Shown in pieces: positions 1 through 13,160 of a stretch of DNA of 64,000 nt. The notes beneath the pieces were generated by a model. It searched no databases. It was not told the origin of the DNA and saw only the letters and a list, made by a program, of their open reading frames with translations. The translations under genes were made by a program, and so were the position numbers. Numbering within the stretch: position 1 is the stretch's first letter; the number at the start of each line of letters is the position of its first letter. Source of the stretch: Primula veris (Eukaryota > Streptophyta > Magnoliopsida > Ericales > Primulaceae); contig OY821741.1 of assembly GCA_963682055.1 (NCBI GenBank), forward strand, positions 69,501 through 133,500, written 5' to 3'.

Positions 1-610
1 CAAAATGGGCAGAAACGAAGAACGGTAAATATCGTGTACAGTAAGCCATAAATCCAAGAAATAAAATGACAATCTAAAATCTCAATAAAAGCGTGAGTTA
101 TAGGCCACAAAATCATACAAAAATTGGCAGAAACGAAGAACGGTAAAAATCGTGTACAGTAAGCCATAAATCCAAGAAATAAAATGACAATCTAAAATCT
201 CAATAAAAGCATGAGTTATAGGCCACAAAATCATGCCAAAATGGGCAGAAACGAAGAACGGTAAATATCGTGTACAGTAAGCCATAAATCCAAGAAATAA
301 AATGACAATCTAAAATCTCAATAAAAGCGTGAGTTATAGGCCACAAAATCATGCAAAAATTGGCAGAAACGAAGAACGGTAAAAATCGTGTACAGTAAGC
401 CATAAATCCAAGAAATAAAATGACAATCTAAAATCTCAATAAAAGCGTGAGTTATAGGCCACAAAATCATGCAAAAATGGACAGAAACGAAGAACGGTAA
501 AAATCGTGTACAGTAAGCCATAAATCCAAGAAATAAAATGACAATCTAAAATCTCAATAAAAGCGTGAGTTATAGGCCACAAAATCATGCCAAAATGGGC
601 AGAAACGAAG
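1..610 (+). repeat. 9-monomer duplication, copy 1
   Basis: This sequence reappears 1062 bp (9 x 118) downstream, including a rare CATACAAAAATT variant near 116 and an AAATATCG variant near 27. The match ends near 612, where CGGT in this copy faces CTGT in the other. The window starts inside the copy, so its left boundary is unknown. Confidence 0.85.
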
Positions 611-1062
611 AACGGTAAAAATCGTGTACAGTAAGCCATAAATCCAAGAAATAAAATGACTATCTAAAATCTCAATAAAAGCGTGAGTTATAGGCCACAA
701 AATCATGCAAAAATTGGCAGAAACGAAGAACTGTAAAAATCGTGTACACTAAGCCATAAATCCAAGAAATAAAATGACAATCTAAAATCTCTATAAAAGC
801 GTGAGTTATAGGCCACAAAATCATGCAAAAATTGGCAGAAACGAAGAACTGTAAAAATCGTGTACACTAAGCCATAAATCCAAGAAATAAAATGACAATC
901 TAAAATCTCTATAAAAGCGTGAGTTATAGGCCACAAAATCATGCAAAAATGGACAGAAACGAAGAACGGTAAAAATCGTGTACAGTAAGCCATAAATCCA
1001 AGAAATAAAATGACAATCTAAAATCTCAATAAAAGCGTGAGTTATAGGCCACAAAATCATGC

Positions 1063-1672
1063 CAAAATGGGCAGAAACGAAGAACGGTAAATATCGTGTA
1101 CAGTAAGCCATAAATCCAAGAAATAAAATGACAATCTAAAATCTCAATAAAAGCGTGAGTTATAGGCCACAAAATCATACAAAAATTGGCAGAAACGAAG
1201 AACGGTAAAAATCGTGTACAGTAAGCCATAAATCCAAGAAATAAAATGACAATCTAAAATCTCAATAAAAGCATGAGTTATAGGCCACAAAATCATGCCA
1301 AAATGGGCAGAAACGAAGAACGGTAAATATCGTGTACAGTAAGCCATAAATCCAAGAAATAAAATGACAATCTAAAATCTCAATAAAAGCGTGAGTTATA
1401 GGCCACAAAATCATGCAAAAATTGGCAGAAACGAAGAACGGTAAAAATTGTGTACAGTAAGCCATAAATCCAAGAAATAAAATGACAATCTAAAATCTCA
1501 ATAAAAGCGTGAGTTATAGGCCACAAAATCATGCAAAAATGGACAGAAACGAAGAACGGTAAAAATCGTGTACAGTAAGCCATAAATCCAAGAAATAAAA
1601 TGACAATCTAAAATCTCAATAAAAGCGTGAGTTATAGGCCACAAAATCATGCCAAAATGGGCAGAAACGAAG
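1063..1672 (+). repeat. 9-monomer duplication, copy 2
   Basis: This copy matches 1-610 with few differences, for example ATTGTG near 1449 against ATCGTG in copy 1. It shares the rare CATACAAAAATT variant near 1178. The intervening 450 bp are ordinary monomers of the same satellite. Confidence 0.85.
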
Positions 1673-4600
1673 AACTGTAAAAATCGTGTACAGTAAGCCA
1701 TAAATCCAAGAAATAAAATGACAATCTAAAATCTCAATAAAAGCGTGAGTTATAGGCCACAAAATCATGCAAAAATTGACAGAAACGAAGAACTGTAAAA
1801 ATCGTGTACATTAAGCCATAAATCCAAGAAATAAAATGACAATCTAAAATCTCAATAAAAGCGTGAGTTATAGGCCACAAAATCATGCAAAAATGGGCAG
1901 AAACGAAGAACGGTAAAAATCGTGTACAGTAAGCCATAAATCCAAGAAATAAAATGACAATCTAAAATCTCAATAAAAGCGTGAGTTATAGGCCACAAAA
2001 TCATGCAAAAATTGGCAGAAACGAAGAACGGTAAAAATCGTGTACACTAAGCCATAAATCCAAGAAATAAAATGACAATCTAAAATCTCTATAAAAGCGT
2101 GAGTTATAGGCCACAAAATCATGCAAAAATGGGCAGAAACGAAGAACGGTAAAAATCGTGTACATTAAGCCATAAATCCGAGAAATAAAATGACAATCTA
2201 AAATCTCAATAAAAGCGTGAGTTATAGGCCACAAAATCATGCAAAAATGGGCAGAAACGAAGAACGGTAAAAATCGTGTACAGTAAGCCATAAATCCAAG
2301 AAATAAAATGACAATCTAAAATCTCAATAAAAGCGTGAGTTATAGGCCACAAAATCATGCCAAAATGGGCAGAAACGAAGAACGGTAAAAATCGTGTACA
2401 GTAAGCCATAAATCCATGAAATAAAATGACAATCTAAAATCTCAATAAAAGCGTGAGTTATAGGCCACAAAATCATGCAAAAATGGGCAGAAACGAAGAA
2501 CGGTAAAAATCGTGTACAGTAAGCCATAAATCCAAGAAATAAAATGACAATCTAAAATCTCAATAAAAGCGTGAGTTATAGGCCACAAAATCATGCAAAA
2601 ATTGGCAGAAACGAAGAACTGTAAAAATCGTGTACACTAAGCCATAAATCGAAGAAATAAAATGACAATCTAAAATCTCTATAAAAGCGTGAGTTATAGG
2701 CCACAAAATCATGCAAAAATGGGCAGAAACGAAGAACGGTAAAAATCGTGTACATTAAGCCATAAATCCAAGAAATAAAATGACAATCTAAAATCTCAAT
2801 AAAAGCGTGAGTTATAGGCCACAAAATCATGCAAAAATGGGCAGAAACGAAGAACGGTAAAAATCGTGTACAGTAAGCCATAAATCCAAGAAATAAAATG
2901 ACAATCTAAAATCTCAATAAAAGCGTGAATTATAGGCCACAAAATCATGCAAAAATGGGCAGAAACGAAGAACGGTAAATATCGTGTACAGTAAGCCATA
3001 AATCCAAGAAATAAAATGACAATCTAAAATCTCAATAAAAGCGTGAGTTATAGGCCACAAAATCATGCAAAAATTGGCAGAAACGAAGAACGGTAAAAAT
3101 CGTGTACAGTAAGCCATAAATCCAAGAAATAAAATGACAATCTAAAATCTCAATAAAAGCGTGAGTTATAGGCCACAAAATCATGCAAAAATGGACAGAA
3201 ACGAAGAACTGTAAAAATCGTGTACAGTAATCCATAAATCCAAGAAATAAAATGACAATCTAAAATCTCAATAAAAGCGTGAGTTATAGGCCACAAAATC
3301 ATGCCAAAATGGGCAGAAACGAAGAACGGTAAAAATCGTGTACAGTAAGCCATAAATCCAAGAAATAAAATGACAATCTAAAATCTCAATAAAAGCGTGA
3401 GTTATAGGCCACAAAATCATGCAAAAATTGGCAGAAACGAAGAACTGTAAAAATCGTGTACACTAAGCCATAAATCCAAGAAATAAAATGACAATCTAAA
3501 ATCTCTATAAAAGCGTGAGTTATAGGCCACAAAATCATGCAAAAATGGGCAGAAACGAAGAACGGTAAAAATCGTGTACACTAAGCCATAAATCCAAGAA
3601 ATAAAATGACAATCTAAAATCTCAATAAAAGCGTGAGTTATAGGCCACAAAATCATGCCAAAATGGGCAGAAACGAAGAACGGTAAAAATCGTGTACATT
3701 AAGCCATAAATCCAAGAAATAAAATGACAATCTAAAATCTCAATAAAAGCGTGAGTTATAGGCCACAAAATCATGCAAAAATGGGCAGAAACGAAGAACG
3801 GTAAAAATCGTGTACAATAAGCCATAAATCCTAGAAATAAAATGACAATCTAAAATCTCAATAAAAGCGTGAGTTATATGCCACAAAATCATGCAAAAAT
3901 GGACAGAAACGAAGAACGGTAAAAATTGTGTACATTAAGCTCTAAATCCAAGAAATAAAATGACAATCTAAAATCTCAATAAAAGCGTTAGTTATATACC
4001 ACAAAATCATGCAAAAATGGGTAGAAACGAAGAACGGTAAAAATCGTGTACAATAAGCCATAAATCCAAGAAATAAAATGACAATCTAAAATCTCAATAA
4101 AAGCGTGAGTTATAGGCCACAAAATCATGCAAAAATGGGCAGAAACGAAGAACGGTAAAAATCGTGTACAATAAGCCATAAATCCTAGAAATAAAATGAC
4201 AATCTAAAATCTCAATAAAAGCGTGAGTTATAGGCCACAAAATCATGCAAAAATTGGCAGAAACGAAGAACTGTAAAAATCGTGTACAGTAAGCCATAAA
4301 TCCAAGAAATAAAATGACAATCTAAAATCTCAATAAAAGCGTGAGTTATAGACCACAAAATCATGCAAAAATTGGCAGAAACGAAGAACTGTAAAAATCG
4401 TGTACAGTAATCCATAAATCCAAGAAATAAAATGACAATCTAAAATCTCAATAAAAGCGTGAGTTATAGGCCACAAAATCATGCAAAAATGGGCAGAAAC
4501 GAAGAACGGTAAAAATCGTGTACAGTAAGCCATAAATCCAAGAAATAAAATGACAATCTAAAATCTCAATAAAAGCGTGAGTTATAGGCCACAAAATCAT

Positions 4601-6709
4601 GCAAAAATGGACAGAAACGAAGAACGGTAAAAATCGTGTACAGTAAGCCATAAATCCAAGAAATAAAATGACAATCTAAAATCTCAACAAAAGCGTGAGT
4701 TATAGGCCACAAAATCATGCCAAAATGGGCAGAAACGAAGAACGGTAAAAATCGTGTACAGTAAGCCATAAATCCGAGAAATAAAATGACAATCTAAAAT
4801 CTCAATAAAAGCGTGAGTTATAGGCCACAAAATCATGCAAAAATTGGCAGAAACGAAGAACTGTAAAAATCGTGTACACTAAGCCATAAATCCAAGAAAT
4901 AAAATGACAATCTAAAATCTCAATAAAAGCGTGAGTTATAGGCCACAAAATCATGCAAAAATGGGCAGAAACGAAGAACGGTAAAAATCGTGTACACTAA
5001 GCCATAAATCCAAGAAATAAAATGGCAATCTAAAATATCAATAAAAGCATGAGTTATAGGCCACAAAATCATGCAAAAATGGGCAGAAACGAAGAACGGT
5101 AAAAATCGTGTACATTAAGCCATAAATCCAAGAAATAAAATGACAATCTAAAATCTCAATAAAAGCGTGAGTTATAGGCCACAAAATCATGCAAAAATGG
5201 GCAGAAACGAAGAACGGTAAAAATCGTGTACAATAAGCCATAAATCCTAGAAATAAAATGACAATCTAAAATCTCAATAAAAGCGTGAGTTATATGCCAC
5301 AAAATCATGCAAAAATGGACAGAAACGAAGAACGGTAAAAATCGTGTACATTAAGCTCTAAATCCAAGAAATAAAATGACAATCTAAAATCTCAATAAAA
5401 GCGTTAGTTATATACCACAAAATCATGCAAAAATGGGTAGAAACGAAGAACGGTAAAAATCGTGTACAATAAGCCATAAATCCAAGAAATAAAATGACAA
5501 TCTAAAATCTCAATAAAAGCGTGAGTTATAGGCCACAAAATCATGCAAAAATGGGCAGAAACGAAGAACGGTAAAAATCGTGTACAGTAAGCCATAAATC
5601 CAAGAAATAAAATGACAATCTAAAATCTCAATAAAAGCGTGAGTTATAGGCCACAAAATCATGCAAAAATGGACAGAAACGAAGAACGGTAAAAATCGTG
5701 TACAGTAAGCCATAAATCCAAGAAATAAAATGACAATCTAAAATCTCAATAAAAGCGTGAGTTATAGGCCACAAAATCATTCAAAAATGGGCAGAAACAA
5801 AGAACTGTAAAAATCGTGTACAGTAATCCATAAATCCAAGAAATAAAATGACAATCTAAAATCTCAATAAAAGCGTGAGTTATAGGCCACAAAATCATGC
5901 AAAAATGGGCAGAAACGAAGAACGGTAAAAATCGTGTACAGTAAGCCATAAATCCAAGAAATAAAATGACAATCTAAAATCTCAATAAAAGCGTGAGTTA
6001 TAGGCCACAAAATCATTCAAAAATGGGCAGAAACGAAGAACGGTAAAAATCGTGTACACTAAGCCATAAATCCAAGAAATAAAATGACAATCTAAAATCT
6101 CTATAAAAGCGTGAGTTATAGGCCACAAAATCATGCAAAAATGGGCAGAAACGAAGAACGGTAAAAATCGTGTACATTAAGCCATAAATCCGAGAAATAA
6201 AATGACAATCTAAAATCTCAATAAAAGCGTGAGTTATAGGCCACAAAATCATGCAAAAATGGGCAGAAACGAAGAACTGTAAAAATCGTGTACACTAAGC
6301 CATAAATCCAAGAAATAAAATGACAATCTAAAATCTCTATAAAAGCGTGAGTTATAGGCCACAAAATCATGCAAAAATGGGCAGAAACGAAGAACGGTAA
6401 AAATCGTGTACACTAAGCCATAAATCCAAGAAATAAAATGACAATCTAAAATCTCTATAAAAGCGTGAGTTATAGGCCACAAAATCATGCAAAAATGGGC
6501 AGAAACGAAGAACGGTAAAAATCGTGTACACTAAGCCATAAATCCAAGAAATAAAATGACAATCTAAAATCTCAATAAAAGCGTGAGTTATAGGCCACAA
6601 AATCATGCCAAAATGGGCAGAAACGAAGAACGGTAAAAATCGTGTACATTAAGCCATAAATCCAAGAAATAAAATGACAATCTAAAATCTCAATAAAAGC
6701 GTGAGTTAT

Positions 6710-9542
6710 AGGCCACAAAATCATGCAAAAATGGGCAGAAACGAAGAACGGTAAAAATCGTGTACAATAAGCCATAAATCCTAGAAATAAAATGACAATC
6801 TAAAATCTCAATAAAAGCGTGAGTTATAGGCCACAAAATCATGCAAAAATGGACAGAAACGAAGAACGGTAAAAATCGTGTACATTAAGCTCTAAATCCA
6901 AGAAATAAAATGACAATCTAAAATCTCAATAAAAGCGTGAGTTATATACCACAAAATCATGCAAAAATGGGTAGAAACGAAGAACGGTAAAAATCGTGTA
7001 CAATAAGCCATAAATCCAAGAAATAAAATGACAATCTAAAATCTCAATAAAAGCGTGAGTTATAGGCCACAAAATCATGCAAAAATGGGCAGAAACGAAG
7101 AACGGTAAAAATTGTGTACAATAAGCCATAAATCCTAGAAATAAAATGACAATCTAAAATCTCAATAAAAGCGTGAGTTATAGGCCACAAAATCATGCAA
7201 AAATTGGCAGAAACGAAGAACTGTAAAAATCGTGTACAGTAAGCCATAAATCCAAGAAATAAAATGACAATCTAAAATCTCAATAAAAGCGTGAGTTATA
7301 GGCCACAAAATCATGCAAAAATTGGCAGAAACGAAGAACTGTAAAAATCGTGTACAGTAAGCCATAAATCCTAGAAATAAAATGACAATCTAAAATCTCA
7401 ATAAAAGCGTGAGTTATAGGCCACAAAATCATGCAAAAATGGACAGAAACGAAGAACGGTAAAAATCGTGTACAATAAGCCATAAATCCTAGAAATAAAA
7501 TGACAATCTAAAATCTCAATAAAAGCGTGAGTTATAGGCCATAAAATCATGCAAAAATGGACAGAAACGAAGAACGGTAAAAATCGTGTACAATAAGCCA
7601 TAAATCCATGAAATAAAATGACAATCTAAAATATCAAAAAAAGCGTGAGTTATAGGCCATAAAATCATGCAAAAATGGGCAGAAACGAAGAACGGTAAAA
7701 ATCGTGTACAATAAGCTCTAAATCCAAGAAATAAAATGACAATCTAAAATCTCAATAAAAGCGTGAATTATAGACCACAAAATCATGCAAAAATGGGCAG
7801 AAACGAAGAACGGTAAAAATCGTGTACAATAAGCCATAAATCCAAGAAATAAAATGACAATCTAAAATCTCAATAAAAGCGTGAGTTATAGGCCACAAAA
7901 TCATGCAAAAATGGGCAGAAACGAAGAACGGTAAAAATCGTGTACAATAAGCAATAAATCCTAGAAATAAAATGACAATCTAAAATCTCAATAAAAGCGT
8001 GAGTTATAGGCCACAAAATCATGCAAAAATGGGCAGAAACGAAGAATGGTAAAAATCGTGTACAATAAGCCATAAATCCAAGAAATAAAATGACAATCTA
8101 AAATCTCAATAAAAGCGTGAGTTATAGGCCACAAAATCATGCCAAAATGGGCAGAAACGAAGAACGGTAAAAATCGTGTACAGTAAGCCATAAATCCAAG
8201 AAATAAAATGACAATCTAAAATCTCAATAAAAGCGTGAGTTATAGGCCACAAAATCATGCAAAAATTGGCAGAAACGAAGAACTGTAAAAATCGTGTACA
8301 GTAAGCCATAAATCCAAGAAATAAAATGACAATCTAAAATCTCAATAAAAGCGTGAGTTATAGGCCACAAAATCATGCAAAAATGGGCAGAAACGAAGAA
8401 CGGTAAAAATCGTGTACAATAAGCCATAAATCCTAGAAATAAAATGACAATCTAAAATCTCAATAAAAGCGTGAGTTATAGGCCACAAAATCATGCAAAA
8501 ATGTACAGAAACGAAGAACGGTAAAAATCGTGTACAATAAGCCATAAATCCATGAAATAAAATAACAATCTAAAATCTCAAAAAAAGCGTGAGTTATACG
8601 GCCATAAAATCATGCAAAAATGGGCAGAAACGAAGAACGGTAAAAATCGTGTACAATAAGCTCTAAATCCAAGAAAAAATGACAATCTAAAATCTCAATA
8701 AAAGCGTGAGTTATATACCACAAAATCATGCAAAAATGGGTAGAAACGAAGAACGATAAAAATCGTGTACAATAAGCCATAAATAAAAGAAATAAAATGA
8801 CAATCTAAAATCTCAATAAAAGCGTGAGTTATAGGCCACAAAATCATGCAAAAATGGGCAGAAACGAAGAACGGTAAATATCGTGTACAATAAGCCATAA
8901 ATCCTAGAAATAAAATGACAATCTAAAATCTCAATAAAAGCGTGAGTTATAGGCCACAAAATCATGCAAAAATGGACAGAAACGAAGAACGGTAAAAATC
9001 GTGTACAATAAGCCATAAATCCATGAAATAAAATGACAATCTAAAATCTCAAAAAAAGCGTGAGTTATAGGCCATAAAATCATGCAAAAATGGGCAGAAA
9101 CGAAGAACGGTAAAAATCGTGTACAATAAGCTCTAAATCCAAGAAATAAAATGACAATCTAAAATCTCAATAAAAGCGTGAATTATAGACCACAAAATCA
9201 TGCAAAAATGGGCAGAAACGAAGAACGGTAAAAATCGTGTACAGTAAGCCATAAATCCAAGAAATAAAATGACAATCTAAAATCTCAATAAAAGCGTGAG
9301 TTATAGGCCACAAAATCATGCAAAAATGGGCAGAAACGAAGAACGGTAAAAATCGTGTACAATAAGCCATAAATCCTAGAAATAAAATGACAATCTAAAA
9401 TCTCAATAAAAGTGTGAGTTATAGGCCATAAAATCATGCAAAAATGGACAGAAACGAAGAACGGTAAAAATCATGTACAATAAGCCATAAATCCATGAAA
9501 TAAAATGACAATCTAAAATCTCAAAAAAAGCGTGAGTTATAT
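6710..9542 (+). repeat. 2833-bp tandem duplication, copy 1 (24 monomers)
   Basis: Every variant checked recurs exactly 2833 bp downstream: AGCTCT at 7714, 8659 and 9129, a 2-bp deletion near 8672, a 1-bp insertion near 8597, AAGCAATAAATCC near 7951, and GTGTGAG near 9411. The length is 24 x 118 plus 1, because the unit holds +1, -2 and +2 indels. I saw no substitution between the copies at the sites compared, which suggests a very recent unequal exchange. Confidence 0.92.
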
Positions 9543-12373
9543 AGGCCACAAAATCATGCAAAAATGGGCAGAAACGAAGAACGGTAAAAATCGTGTACAA
9601 TAAGCCATAAATCCTAGAAATAAAATGACAATCTAAAATCTCAATAAAAGCGTGAGTTATAGGCCACAAAATCATGCAAAAATGGACAGAAACGAAGAAC
9701 GGTAAAAATCGTGTACATTAAGCTCTAAATCCAAGAAATAAAATGACAATCTAAAATCTCAATAAAAGCGTGAGTTATATACCACAAAATCATGCAAAAA
9801 TGGGTAGAAACGAAGAACGGTAAAAATCGTGTACAATAAGCCATAAATCCAAGAAATAAAATGACAATCTAAAATCTCAATAAAAGCGTGAGTTATAGGC
9901 CACAAAATCATGCAAAAATGGGCAGAAACGAAGAACGGTAAAAATTGTGTACAATAAGCCATAAATCCTAGAAATAAAATGACAATCTAAAATCTCAATA
10001 AAAGCGTGAGTTATAGGCCACAAAATCATGCAAAAATTGGCAGAAACGAAGAACTGTAAAAATCGTGTACAGTAAGCCATAAATCCAAGAAATAAAATGA
10101 CAATCTAAAATCTCAATAAAAGCGTGAGTTATAGGCCACAAAATCATGCAAAAATTGGCAGAAACGAAGAACTGTAAAAATCGTGTACAGTAAGCCATAA
10201 ATCCTAGAAATAAAATGACAATCTAAAATCTCAATAAAAGCGTGAGTTATAGGCCACAAAATCATGCAAAAATGGACAGAAACGAAGAACGGTAAAAATC
10301 GTGTACAATAAGCCATAAATCCTAGAAATAAAATGACAATCTAAAATCTCAATAAAAGCGTGAGTTATAGGCCATAAAATCATGCAAAAATGGACAGAAA
10401 CGAAGAACGGTAAAAATCGTGTACAATAAGCCATAAATCCATGAAATAAAATGACAATCTAAAATATCAAAAAAAGCGTGAGTTATAGGCCATAAAATCA
10501 TGCAAAAATGGGCAGAAACGAAGAACGGTAAAAATCGTGTACAATAAGCTCTAAATCCAAGAAATAAAATGACAATCTAAAATCTCAATAAAAGCGTGAA
10601 TTATAGACCACAAAATCATGCAAAAATGGGCAGAAACGAAGAACGGTAAAAATCGTGTACAATAAGCCATAAATCCAAGAAATAAAATGACAATCTAAAA
10701 TCTCAATAAAAGCGTGAGTTATAGGCCACAAAATCATGCAAAAATGGGCAGAAACGAAGAACGGTAAAAATCGTGTACAATAAGCAATAAATCCTAGAAA
10801 TAAAATGACAATCTAAAATCTCAATAAAAGCGTGAGTTATAGGCCACAAAATCATGCAAAAATGGGCAGAAACGAAGAATGGTAAAAATCGTGTACAATA
10901 AGCCATAAATCCAAGAAATAAAATGACAATCTAAAATCTCAATAAAAGCGTGAGTTATAGGCCACAAAATCATGCCAAAATGGGCAGAAACGAAGAACGG
11001 TAAAAATCGTGTACAGTAAGCCATAAATCCAAGAAATAAAATGACAATCTAAAATCTCAATAAAAGCGTGAGTTATAGGCCACAAAATCATGCAAAAATT
11101 GGCAGAAACGAAGAACTGTAAAAATCGTGTACAGTAAGCCATAAATCCAAGAAATAAAATGACAATCTAAAATCTCAATAAAAGCGTGAGTTATAGGCCA
11201 CAAAATCATGCAAAAATGGGCAGAAACGAAGAACGGTAAAAATCGTGTACAATAAGCCATAAATCCTAGAAATAAAATGACAATCTAAAATCTCAATAAA
11301 AGCGTGAGTTATAGGCCACAAAATCATGCAAAAATGTACAGAAACGAAGAACGGTAAAAATCGTGTACAATAAGCCATAAATCCATGAAATAAAATAACA
11401 ATCTAAAATCTCAAAAAAAGCGTGAGTTATACGGCCATAAAATCATGCAAAAATGGGCAGAAACGAAGAACGGTAAAAATCGTGTACAATAAGCTCTAAA
11501 TCCAAGAAAAAATGACAATCTAAAATCTCAATAAAAGCGTGAGTTATATACCACAAAATCATGCAAAAATGGGTAGAAACGAAGAACGATAAAAATCGTG
11601 TACAATAAGCCATAAATAAAAGAAATAAAATGACAATCTAAAATCTCAATAAAAGCGTGAGTTATAGGCCACAAAATCATGCAAAAATGGGCAGAAACGA
11701 AGAACGGTAAATATCGTGTACAATAAGCCATAAATCCTAGAAATAAAATGACAATCTAAAATCTCAATAAAAGCGTGAGTTATAGGCCACAAAATCATGC
11801 AAAAATGGACAGAAACGAAGAACGGTAAAAATCGTGTACAATAAGCCATAAATCCATGAAATAAAATGACAATCTAAAATCTCAAAAAAAGCGTGAGTTA
11901 TAGGCCATAAAATCATGCAAAAATGGGCAGAAACGAAGAACGGTAAAAATCGTGTACAATAAGCTCTAAATCCAAGAAATAAAATGACAATCTAAAATCT
12001 CAATAAAAGCGTGAATTATAGACCACAAAATCATGCAAAAATGGGCAGAAACGAAGAACGGTAAAAATCGTGTACAGTAAGCCATAAATCCAAGAAATAA
12101 AATGACAATCTAAAATCTCAATAAAAGCGTGAGTTATAGGCCACAAAATCATGCAAAAATGGGCAGAAACGAAGAACGGTAAAAATCGTGTACAATAAGC
12201 CATAAATCCTAGAAATAAAATGACAATCTAAAATCTCAATAAAAGTGTGAGTTATAGGCCATAAAATCATGCAAAAATGGACAGAAACGAAGAACGGTAA
12301 AAATCATGTACAATAAGCCATAAATCCATGAAATAAAATGACAATCTAAAATCTCAAAAAAAGCGTGAGTTAT
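9543..12373 (+). repeat. 2833-bp tandem duplication, copy 2
   Basis: This copy directly abuts copy 1. Its AGCTCT landmarks at 10547, 11492 and 11962 are the copy 1 positions plus 2833. The junction lies near 9541, in a TATATAGGCC monomer carrying a 2-bp insertion. After about 12373 the copies diverge: this side continues into two consecutive 120-bp monomers that copy 1 lacks. Confidence 0.92.
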
Positions 12374-12614
12374 ATAGGCCATAAAATCATGCAAAAATGG
12401 GCAGAAACGAAGAACGGTAAAAATCGTGTACAATAAGCCATAAATCCAAGAAATAAAATGACAATCTAAAATCTCAATAAAAGCGTGAGTTATATAGGCC
12501 ACAAAATCATGCAAAAATGGGCAGAAACGAAGAACGGTAAAAATCGTGTACAATAAGCCATAAATCCTAGAAATAAAATGACAATCTAAAATCTCAATAA
12601 AAGCGTGAGTTATA
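12374..12614 (+). repeat. Paired 120-bp monomers, example locus
   Basis: Two adjacent boundaries here read TATATAGGCC instead of TATAGGCC, making 120-bp units. Equivalent pairs occur near 14144 and 14264, 16390 and 16510, 32562 and 32682, and 35636 and 35756. The first of each pair follows a CTCAAAAAA monomer. Because 120 is divisible by three, these pairs keep a minus-strand frame open for 147 codons. That explains the longest open frames in the window without any need for a gene. Confidence 0.88.
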
Positions 12615-13160
12615 GGCCACAAAATCATGCAAAAATTGGCAGAAACGAAGAACTGTAAAAATCGTGTACAGTAAGCCATAAATCCAAGAAATAAAATGAC
12701 AATCTAAAATCTCAATAAAAGCGTGAGTTATAGGCCACAAAATCATGCACAAATGGACAGAAACGAAGAACGGTAAAAATCGTGTACAATAAGCCATAAA
12801 TCCTAGAAATAAAATGACAATCTAAAATCTCAATAAAAGCGTGAGTTATAGGCCACAAAATCATGCACAAATGGACAGAAACGAAGAACGGTAAAAATCG
12901 TGTACAATAAGCCATAAATCCTAGAAATAAAATGACAATCTAAAATCTCAATAAAAGCGTGAGTTATAGGCCACAAAATCATGCCAAAATGGGCAGAAAC
13001 GAAGAACGGTAAAAATCGTGTACAGTAAGCCATAAATCCATGAAATAAAATGACAATCTAAAATCTCAATAAAAGCGTGAGTTATAGACCACAAAATCAT
13101 GCAAAAATGGGCAGAAACGAAGAACGGTAAAAATCGTGTACAGTAAGCCATAAATCCAAG
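12374..13160. repeat. Satellite monomers between two large duplications
   Basis: This short stretch has two successive 120-bp monomers (TATATAGGCC at about 12372 and 12492) and then two copies with CATGCACAAATGG, a variant I saw only here. No gene or unrelated sequence is present. Confidence 0.85.

Larger units (their letters stand above)
1..6709. repeat. Array segment I: heterogeneous monomers with private variants
   Basis: This segment is the most mixed in composition. CACT and CATT replace CAAT or CAGT at 50-53 in many copies; I saw this elsewhere only near 59.4 kb. Position 95 A to T, giving CTCTATAAAAG, occurs eight times here and once more at 29.7 kb. The GCCAAAATGGG form of positions 10-20 is also common. 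A block containing the AGCTCT variant recurs near 3938, 5354 and 6888, spaced 12 and 13 monomers apart. All monomers in this segment are 118 bp. It may be an older or less recently homogenised part of the array; that age order is inference. Confidence 0.75.

Noticed and set aside
780..6470. True TATA promoters
   Set aside because: TATAAAAG arises by one substitution in scattered copies and has no downstream gene. It is kept as a low-interest finding, not annotated as a promoter.
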